Shown here: positions 58,138 through 64,000 of the stretch, piece after piece
Layout: each line of letters starts with the position of its first letter
Numbering within the stretch: position 1 is the first letter of the stretch
Origin: Acidobacteriaceae bacterium
GTDB lineage: Bacteria > Acidobacteriota > Terriglobia > Terriglobales > Acidobacteriaceae
NCBI GenBank assembly: GCA_003131315.1
Contig: PKUV01000035.1
Span: 1 to 64,000 of the forward strand
Direction of reading: 5' to 3'
DNA length: 64,000 nt
The notes under the pieces: generated by a model
What the model saw: only the letters and a program-made list of their open reading frames with translations
Told to the model about the DNA's origin: nothing
Databases searched by the model: none
Translations under genes and position numbers: made by a program

Positions 58138-59619
58138 GTGTCCATGGGCATGCAAGGCAACACCAAAGAAACCATCACCGCGACCATGTCCCGCTGGGCG
58201 GCGGGGCTTGAATACAAGCAGCTCTCGCAGGCCGCGGTGTACCAGGCCAAGCGCTTCCTGCTCGATTCGGTGGGCTGCGCTCTGGGCGGATATCGGCAGC
58301 ATGACGTGATCATTGCGCTTGAAGTGCTGAAGGAGATTGCCGGGCGCGGGCCGGCGACCGTGATCGGAACGGGTCAGAAGATGGATGCAGTTTCGGCGTC
58401 GCTGGCGAATGCCCTGATGATCCGCTGCATGGATTACAACGACATTTACTGGAAGCAGGATCCGTCGCATCCCTCCGATATTTTTCCGGCCGCAATGGCG
58501 TGTTGCGAGCGCGCCAAAAGCGATGGCAAGGAATTGATCGTTGGGTTTGTGTTGGGCCACGAGTTCGAAATGCGCTTGTGCGAAGCGGCGTTTCCGGGCA
58601 TCCGCGAGCGCGGCTGGCATCATGCCACGCTAACAGCTTTTGTCTCGCCTATCGTTGCGGGGCGCGCGCTGCACTTGAGCTGGGAACAAATTCAACATGC
58701 CATCGGGATTTCGGCTTCGCGGCATTGCACGATGGGCGCGGTGACCGCGGGCAAGCTTACGATGATGAAGAATACTGTCGATCCCATGGCGACGCAAAGC
58801 GGCGTTCTGGCGGCTCTGCTGGCCGAGAGGGGCTACACCGGTCCCGAGCACGTGATCGACGGCAAGGAAGGATTGGTGCACTGCTACGGTCCGGAGTGGA
58901 AACAGAATTTGCTGACCGACGGACTCGGCGAGTCGTGGCGTATCACGCAGTGTGGGATGAAATTTTTTCCGACGGAGGCACTGACGCATGCACCGATTTC
59001 GGCGGTGCTGGATCTGGTGAAGAACAACGATCTGCATCCGGATCAAGTGGAGAAGATTCAGATCCGGTCGCTGGCGCGAGCGGCTGACATTCTTTCTGAC
59101 CCGAGCAAATACGATCCGCATACCAAGGAGACGGCGGACCATTCGCTGCCCTACGTGATAGCAGCGGCGCTGGTGGACCGGCAAGTGACGCCGGCGCAAT
59201 TCGAGATGAAGAAGATCATGGACCCGACGATTCGCGCACAGCTGAAAAAAGTGGAAGTCGTAGCGGATCCAGAGATCGAGAAGGTTTTTCCGGCGCTGCA
59301 GCGGGTGATTGTAAACATCACAGCCATCGACGGACGGAAATTCTCGAAGCAACTGGACTATCCGAAGGGCGATCCGCGAAATCCGCTGAGCGATGCCGAG
59401 ATCGAAGAAAAATTCCGGACGCTGGCAGAGGGCGTGCTTTCCGCAAAGGCGCAGGACAAGCTGATTGACGCGATTTCGAATCTGGAGAACTGCGGGTCAG
59501 TTTCGAAGTTGATGGCGCTGATGAAGGCGGACGTGAAGAAGAAGGTGGCGCACAGCAAAGCGAAGGCTGTGAAGCCAAAAGTGAAAGCAGTCAAGCAGGC
59601 TAGCGAGACGCGTCGTTAG
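58138..59619 (+). CDS. MmgE/PrpD family dehydratase-like protein
   Basis: The 493-aa protein belongs to the family of 2-methylcitrate dehydratase and cis-aconitate decarboxylase. Conserved parts are FLLDSVGCALGGY, MIRCMDYNDIYWKQDPSHPSDIFPAAMA, ISASRHCTMGAVTAGKLTMMKN and MKFFPTEALTHAPISAVLDLV. A Lys/Ala-rich tail of 30 residues is added. GAGGAG lies 6 nt before GTG 58138, which I prefer to ATG 58144. In a cluster with homoaconitase- and isocitrate-dehydrogenase-like genes, it may dehydrate a tricarboxylate, but the substrate is not proven. Confidence 0.9.
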   Translation: MSMGMQGNTKETITATMSRWAAGLEYKQLSQAAVYQAKRFLLDSVGCALGGYRQHDVIIALEVLKEIAGRGPATVIGTGQKMDAVSASLANALMIRCMDYNDIYWKQDPSHPSDIFPAAMACCERAKSDGKELIVGFVLGHEFEMRLCEAAFPGIRERGWHHATLTAFVSPIVAGRALHLSWEQIQHAIGISASRHCTMGAVTAGKLTMMKNTVDPMATQSGVLAALLAERGYTGPEHVIDGKEGLVHCYGPEWKQNLLTDGLGESWRITQCGMKFFPTEALTHAPISAVLDLVKNNDLHPDQVEKIQIRSLARAADILSDPSKYDPHTKETADHSLPYVIAAALVDRQVTPAQFEMKKIMDPTIRAQLKKVEVVADPEIEKVFPALQRVIVNITAIDGRKFSKQLDYPKGDPRNPLSDAEIEEKFRTLAEGVLSAKAQDKLIDAISNLENCGSVSKLMALMKADVKKKVAHSKAKAVKPKVKAVKQASETRR

Positions 59620-59647
59620 CCGGGAACTAAGTGTGCAGGAGTAACTC

Positions 59648-60115
59648 ATGGCGGATCTGAAACAGACGATTGCATCAAGCCTAACGGCGCGTTACAAGAA
59701 ACTGGCAGCCATGGTTCGCGAACTGGCGGCGCCTTTGAGCGACGAGCAGTTCTGGACCAAACCCATCGCATTAGGCAACAGCTTTGGCCACCTCGTGCTG
59801 CACCTCACGGGCAACTTGAATTACTACATCGGGGCGCAGATTGCGGCGACGGGCTATGTGCGCGATCGCCCGCTGGAGTTTTCCGACGCGACGCACCCGT
59901 CCAAGGCGGAGGTGTTGCAGAAATTCGATCAGGCGATTGAGATGGTGCTCGGCGCGATCGGCAGCCAGTCGGCGGAAGACTGGTCAAAAGAATACACGGC
60001 AGTTGGCGCGGATGCCCGCGACCGGTTCGAAATGGTTCTGCAGTGCGCGACGCATCTGCATCACCACATTGGGCAGATGATGTATCTCGGATTCGAGTTG
60101 AAGCGGAAGGGTTAA
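59648..60115 (+). CDS. DinB-family protein
   Basis: The 155-aa four-helix protein has the DinB metal-site histidines in NSFGHLVLHLTGNLNYYIG and THLHHHIGQMMYLG. Members are metal-dependent thiol transferases or have unknown roles. GCAGGAG precedes the ATG. It lies between the MmgE/PrpD and homoaconitase-like genes with short gaps, so co-transcription is likely, though its role there is unclear. Confidence 0.88.
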   Translation: MADLKQTIASSLTARYKKLAAMVRELAAPLSDEQFWTKPIALGNSFGHLVLHLTGNLNYYIGAQIAATGYVRDRPLEFSDATHPSKAEVLQKFDQAIEMVLGAIGSQSAEDWSKEYTAVGADARDRFEMVLQCATHLHHHIGQMMYLGFELKRKG

Positions 60116-60132
60116 GTTATCGGGAGTTCATC

Positions 60133-62079
60133 ATGGGTCAAACCATCGTTGAAAAGATCGCGCAGAAACACATGACAGAGGGCCCGGCGCGGCCGCTTCG
60201 GACAGGGGATTTCCTGTCGATTCGTCCGCACCGCTGCATGACACACGACAACACGTCGGCGGTGATGAGCAAGTTCAAGGGCATCGGCGCGAAGAAGGTG
60301 AAAGATTCGCAGCAGCTCACGTTCGCGCTCGATCACGACATCCAGAATCAGGATGAAGCGAATCTGAAGAAGTACCTCGCGATTGAAGCATTCGCGAAAG
60401 AGCAGGGCGTGGATTTCTATCCTGCCGGGTCGGGCATCGGGCACCAGATCATGGTCGAGCACGGGTACGTGGTCCCCGGTTCATTCGTGGTCGCATCGGA
60501 TTCGCATTCCAATATGTATGGCGCGCTGGGTGCGATCGGAACGCCGATCGTTCGTACCGATGCGGCGGCGGTGTGGGCCACGGGAGAATTCTGGTGGCAG
60601 ATTCCGCGGTCGATTCAGGTTGTGCTCGAAGGCAAGTTGCCGGACGGCGTCACCGGCAAGGACGTCATTATCACTTTGTGCGGGCTCTATAACCACGACG
60701 AGTGCCTGAATGCGGCGGTCGAGTTCACGGGGCCGGGAGTCGGGTCGCTCTCGATGGACGCGCGGCTTTCGATTTCGAATATGACGACGGAGTGGGGACC
60801 GCTCGTGGGCTGGTTTCCGGTGGACGTGATCACGATCCAGTATTTGCGCGGTGTTCACCGGCGGCTCAAAGCGATGGGTACGGAGCGGTTTTCAGAAAAA
60901 GACATCGAGAGCTGGGAGAAGAATCCTGCGGTGCCGGATGCGGACGCGATCTATGCGGCGCGGATAACGCTCGATCTCGGGCAAGTGACGCCGCACGTGT
61001 CGGGACCCGACACGGTGCAGGCGATGCAGTCGCTGGCTGAAATTGAGCGGAAGAAAGTTGCGATCCAGAAGGCGTATCTGATTTCTTGCGTGAATTCGCG
61101 GCTGGAAGATTTGGCCGCGGCGGCGAAAGTGCTCAAAGGTCAGAAAGTTGCCTCGGGCGTGAAGTTCTACCTGAGCGCGGCCAGCAAGTGGGTGCAGGAA
61201 GAAGCTGAGAGGCGTGGCATCTGGCAGACGTTGATGGATGCGGGCGCGCAGCCGCTGCCGTCGGGTTGCGGACCGTGCATTGGGCTGGGCGTGGGGTTGC
61301 TTGAGGCGGGCGAGGTTGGGATCTCGGCGACGAATCGAAACTTCAAGGGCCGCATGGGATCACGCGATGCGAAGTGTTACCTGGCGAGTCCGGAAGTAGT
61401 GGCGGCGTCGGCGGTGGCGGGTTATATTCGCGGGCCGCATGAGTTCGCGAATCGCGCGCCGCAACGTGCCTACATCGAATTGGCGTCGGCGTCGGGCGGG
61501 GCAGAGAAAGTTGAAATCCTGGCGGGCTTTCCGCAGCGCGTGAGGGGGCGGCTGGTGTTCATGCCGCAGGATAACGTCAACACCGATGCGATTTACGGCA
61601 AGGACTACACCTATCGCGACGAAATGACTCCGGAAATGATGGCGAAGGTGGTGATGGAGAACTACGATCCACAGTTCGCCGCGCGCACGAATACGGGCGA
61701 CGTGATCGTCAGCCAGTTCAACTTTGGTACGGGGTCGAGCCGCGAACAAGCAGTCACGTGCCTGAAGGCGAAAGGAATTCCGCTGGTGATCGCAGCCAGC
61801 TTCTCGCAGACCTATCTGCGGAATGCGTTCAACAATGGCTTTTTGTGTATCGAAGTGCCGGAATTTGTGGCGCGTGTGCGCGAGCAGTTTGCGACGGAGA
61901 TCGCGGCGAAGCAGAAAACAGTTATTCCCGGCGACGAGATCGGCATTGATTTCACGTCGAGTACGATTAGTTGGCGCGGAGAGAAGTTTACGTTCCCGGC
62001 CCTGGGCAGCGTGCCGCAGTCGCTGGTGATCGCCGGTGGAGTGGAGAATCTGGTGGCGAAGCGACTGGGCGTGGCTTAG
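60133..62079 (+). CDS. Aconitase-superfamily hydratase resembling fungal homoaconitase
   Basis: The 648-aa protein carries both the Fe-S domains and the swivelling small domain in one chain. Cluster cysteines are C319 (LISCVNSRLEDL), C379 and C382 (SGCGPCIGLG). The small-domain active-site Arg is R537 in FNFGTGSSREQA. Details fit Lys4-type homoaconitase better than citrate aconitase: AVEFTGPG, NMTTEWGPLVGWFPVD (aconitases have NMSAEYG), and NTDAIYGKDYTYRDEMTPEMM...VMENYD. GGGAG lies 7 nt before ATG 60133. The product could hydrate homoaconitate or a related tricarboxylate. Confidence 0.85.
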   Translation: MGQTIVEKIAQKHMTEGPARPLRTGDFLSIRPHRCMTHDNTSAVMSKFKGIGAKKVKDSQQLTFALDHDIQNQDEANLKKYLAIEAFAKEQGVDFYPAGSGIGHQIMVEHGYVVPGSFVVASDSHSNMYGALGAIGTPIVRTDAAAVWATGEFWWQIPRSIQVVLEGKLPDGVTGKDVIITLCGLYNHDECLNAAVEFTGPGVGSLSMDARLSISNMTTEWGPLVGWFPVDVITIQYLRGVHRRLKAMGTERFSEKDIESWEKNPAVPDADAIYAARITLDLGQVTPHVSGPDTVQAMQSLAEIERKKVAIQKAYLISCVNSRLEDLAAAAKVLKGQKVASGVKFYLSAASKWVQEEAERRGIWQTLMDAGAQPLPSGCGPCIGLGVGLLEAGEVGISATNRNFKGRMGSRDAKCYLASPEVVAASAVAGYIRGPHEFANRAPQRAYIELASASGGAEKVEILAGFPQRVRGRLVFMPQDNVNTDAIYGKDYTYRDEMTPEMMAKVVMENYDPQFAARTNTGDVIVSQFNFGTGSSREQAVTCLKAKGIPLVIAASFSQTYLRNAFNNGFLCIEVPEFVARVREQFATEIAAKQKTVIPGDEIGIDFTSSTISWRGEKFTFPALGSVPQSLVIAGGVENLVAKRLGVA

Positions 62080-62091
62080 ATTGCGAGCAAC

Positions 62092-62427
62092 ATGAACCAG
62101 AGAGCAAAGTTCACCTACCGTGATTTCTACGATGTCCCGAGGATGATAGTCCTCAATCACCGAGGGCAGAAGCTACTACTTGACTGCAAGTTCGATGATT
62201 CGCTGGATGACTACCCAGCAACGTACAGGCTTTACATTCTGCCCCCGGAGATCGCTGAAAACAGCGAGACATCTTGGGCGTCGATGCCGTCCAAAGCTGT
62301 CAGGTACGTGGGCGAGATTCCAGTAAGCCATGTCGTCTCCGATCACACCAAGAGGGCAGAACTAGAAACAAGTGTTATTGACAGTTTACTCATCGGGCCA
62401 ACTCCCGCCCGACAAGAAGGAGCAATT
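62092..62427 (+). CDS. Open reading segment of unknown function in frame with the dehydrogenase
   Basis: About 112 codons starting MNQRAKFTYRDFYDVPRMIV read without a stop into the dehydrogenase start. The sequence is protein-like (VLNHRGQKLLLDCKFDDSLDDYPATYRLYILPPE) and lower in GC than its neighbours. Either the dehydrogenase can be made with this N-terminal extension, or this is a foreign segment whose stop was lost. A clear internal ribosome binding site at 62416-62421 argues that the dehydrogenase alone is the main product. No family recognised. Confidence 0.45.
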
Positions 62428-63630
62428 ATGGCGAAATACACAGTCATTACTATGCCGGGAGACGGCATTGGAAACCAGGTTCTACCGGAATCATTGCGGG
62501 TTTTGAAGGCCGTCGGCTTTGACGCTGAATACATTCATGCCGATATCGGATGGGATTGCTGGTGCGCGCAGGGCAATGCGTTGCCCGACCGGACGATCGA
62601 GTTACTAACCAAGCATAAGTTGGGATTGTTTGGCGCGATTACTTCCAAGCCAAACAAAGCGGCCCAGGCGGAGCTTAAACCCGAACTGCAGGGGAAGGGT
62701 TACGTTTATTACTCGCCGATCGTAACCATGCGACAGAAGTTCAATCTCGATATCTGCATGAGGCCGTGCGCCGGATTCGCCGGCAATGCGCTGAACTATA
62801 TTCGCAAAAAGGCGGATGGCGGCTACGGCGAGCTTGGTTTCGACGAACCCAAGATTGACACCACCGTGTTCCGGCAGGGCACGGAGGGCTTGTACGCGGG
62901 TGTGGAGTGGACGAACCCTCCCGAGAACGTACGCGCCGCGTTGAACAGCCACACCAGGTTCAAGGCCTTTGCCAGCGTGCCCGGGCCGGAGATCGCGGTG
63001 AGTTGCCGCATCATCACCCGCAAGGCGGCCCAGCGCATCGTGACCTCGGCTTTCGAATATGCGAAGAAGCGCGGGTTCAAGGGCGTGACGATTTGCGAGA
63101 AGCCGAATGTGGTGCGCGAGACTTCAGGCATGATGGAAGAAGTGGCAAAAGAGGTTGCGAAGAATTATCCGGGGATTGCGCTTTGGTCCACGAACATTGA
63201 CGCGCAACTGATGTGGCTGAACAAGAATCCCGAGGAGTACAACGTAATCGTGTCCTCGAATCTGTTCGGCGACATTCTGTCCGACGCGTTCGCGGGGCTG
63301 GTGGGCGGGCTGGGATTCGCGGCGTCCGGCAACATTGGGGATGACGTGGCCGTATTCGAGCCGACACACGGATCCGCGCCGAAGTATGCCGAGCTGAATC
63401 CGCCCATCGTGAATCCAATTGCGATGATTCTTTCGGCGGCGATGATGCTCGATCATGTTGGCGAAGACGAGAAGGCGAATCGCATCCGCGAAGCGATTGC
63501 GGATGTAGTGCGTGAAGGGAAGGTGCGGACATACGATATGATGCGCTTTACGGGTGGCCCGAAAGCGATCAGTCAGGGTGCGGCTTCGACGGTGCAGATG
63601 ACGGACGCGATTTTGGAGAAACTGAAATAA
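62428..63630 (+). CDS. Isocitrate/homoisocitrate dehydrogenase-family enzyme
   Basis: The 400-aa beta-decarboxylating dehydrogenase starts YTVITMPGDGIGNQVLPESL. Where E. coli isocitrate dehydrogenase has S113-L-N115, this has S96-P97-I98 (SPIVTMRQKF), as I recall for fungal homoisocitrate dehydrogenase. The coenzyme site reads GSAPKYAE with K319-Y320, the pair that in E. coli favours NADP. AAGGAG lies 6 nt before ATG 62428, though the frame is open 112 codons further. The preceding gene is homoaconitase-like, which supports a shared substrate. Confidence 0.85.
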   Translation: MAKYTVITMPGDGIGNQVLPESLRVLKAVGFDAEYIHADIGWDCWCAQGNALPDRTIELLTKHKLGLFGAITSKPNKAAQAELKPELQGKGYVYYSPIVTMRQKFNLDICMRPCAGFAGNALNYIRKKADGGYGELGFDEPKIDTTVFRQGTEGLYAGVEWTNPPENVRAALNSHTRFKAFASVPGPEIAVSCRIITRKAAQRIVTSAFEYAKKRGFKGVTICEKPNVVRETSGMMEEVAKEVAKNYPGIALWSTNIDAQLMWLNKNPEEYNVIVSSNLFGDILSDAFAGLVGGLGFAASGNIGDDVAVFEPTHGSAPKYAELNPPIVNPIAMILSAAMMLDHVGEDEKANRIREAIADVVREGKVRTYDMMRFTGGPKAISQGAASTVQMTDAILEKLK

Positions 63631-63663
63631 CCCGCGAGTTGAGGATCTCGAGTTGAGGAAATT

Positions 63664-64000
63664 ATGAGCAGCGCTGTCGAGACTACGTCCCCGCGTTCTG
63701 CCGAGGCAGGCCATTGGGGCACAGAAGTTCGGTCGGACGTGCACGTCGCCTTTGAGGCGCGGGACAGCGGCGGGGTCGAGATCTCACTGGAGTCGCGCGT
63801 TGCGCCCTATTACGGCAGCGCGATTCTGGAACAGACGCGAGAAGTTCTGGGCGAACTCGGAGTGAAGCACGCGCGGGTTGCGATTCATGATGAAGGCGCG
63901 CTGCCCTTTGTTATCGCGGCTCGCATCGAGGCCGCGGCCAGGCGCGCAGGGATCGCGCTTGGCAAGCGCTCGCTGCCGGAGCAGCATCCGCTGCCGCCAC
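63664..64000 (+). CDS. CitD-type citrate lyase acyl carrier, cut by the window end
   Basis: The 112 visible residues contain the CitD fold: GTEVRSDVHVAFEARDSGGVEIS, ESRVAPYYGSAILEQTREVLGELGVKHARVAIHDEGALPFVIAARIEAAARRAG. Ser24 in VRSD is the likely site for the phosphoribosyl-dephospho-CoA arm. The frame stays open past the usual CitD length of about 95-100, so it may be fused to a CitE-like lyase domain beyond the window. GAGG lies 5 nt before the ATG. It is the last gene of the tricarboxylate cluster seen here. Confidence 0.8.
   Translation, partial: MSSAVETTSPRSAEAGHWGTEVRSDVHVAFEARDSGGVEISLESRVAPYYGSAILEQTREVLGELGVKHARVAIHDEGALPFVIAARIEAAARRAGIALGKRSLPEQHPLPP

Overview
This window is a stretch of bacterial chromosome, most likely from an acidobacterium of the Terriglobia/Koribacter type. 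That placement is an inference from three things: the mix of core genes with small acidobacterial-style proteins (a DUF2934-type protein, repeated-motif lipoproteins), the fairly GC-rich coding sequence, and the very large load of short dispersed and tandem intergenic repeats. No rRNA, tRNA, CRISPR array, prophage or complete insertion sequence was seen.

Layout. 0-4 kb: a quinone-reductase-like MDR protein, moaA, and a small secreted-or-flagellar-like protein behind a sigma-28-like promoter. 4-9.5 kb: rimP-nusA-infB. 9.5-16 kb: a repeat lipoprotein, the MsrPQ methionine sulfoxide reductase pair, a hybrid histidine kinase and a PilZ protein. 16-21 kb: several orphan membrane proteins, a RelB/ParE-type toxin-antitoxin pair and a class I glutamine amidotransferase. 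20.6-26.6 kb: ispF-ispD, a PIN/TRAM membrane protein, a decayed fragment of ETF:ubiquinone oxidoreductase next to an intact membrane Fe-S/CCG oxidoreductase, and hisC. 27-38.6 kb: recG, three small proteins, then the translation/envelope run rplM-rpsI-rpsB-tsf-pyrH-frr-bamA. 38.8-46 kb: a radical SAM protein, an ACT protein, thiL, an M23 peptidase and etfBA. 47-53 kb: a heavy-metal RND efflux operon (outer membrane protein, adaptor, pump). 54-58 kb: a DUF3857/transglutaminase/TPR protein and an HD-like protein. 58-64 kb: a tricarboxylate cluster of MmgE/PrpD protein, DinB protein, fungal-type homoaconitase-like hydratase, beta-decarboxylating dehydrogenase and a CitD-type acyl carrier cut by the window end.

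The strongest unexplained signal is intergenic. At more than a dozen gene boundaries there is an array of degenerate 7-nt repeats (8-nt in two cases), usually followed by its reverse complement, so that each boundary could fold into a hairpin. The unit sequence differs between most sites while the period and the placement stay the same. The arrays often abut stop codons, and at moaA, msrQ, rpsI and pyrH they run into the start codon. Further families of dispersed palindromes lie in the gaps, twice nested between the arms of a 7-nt array, and one copy sits in frame inside recG.
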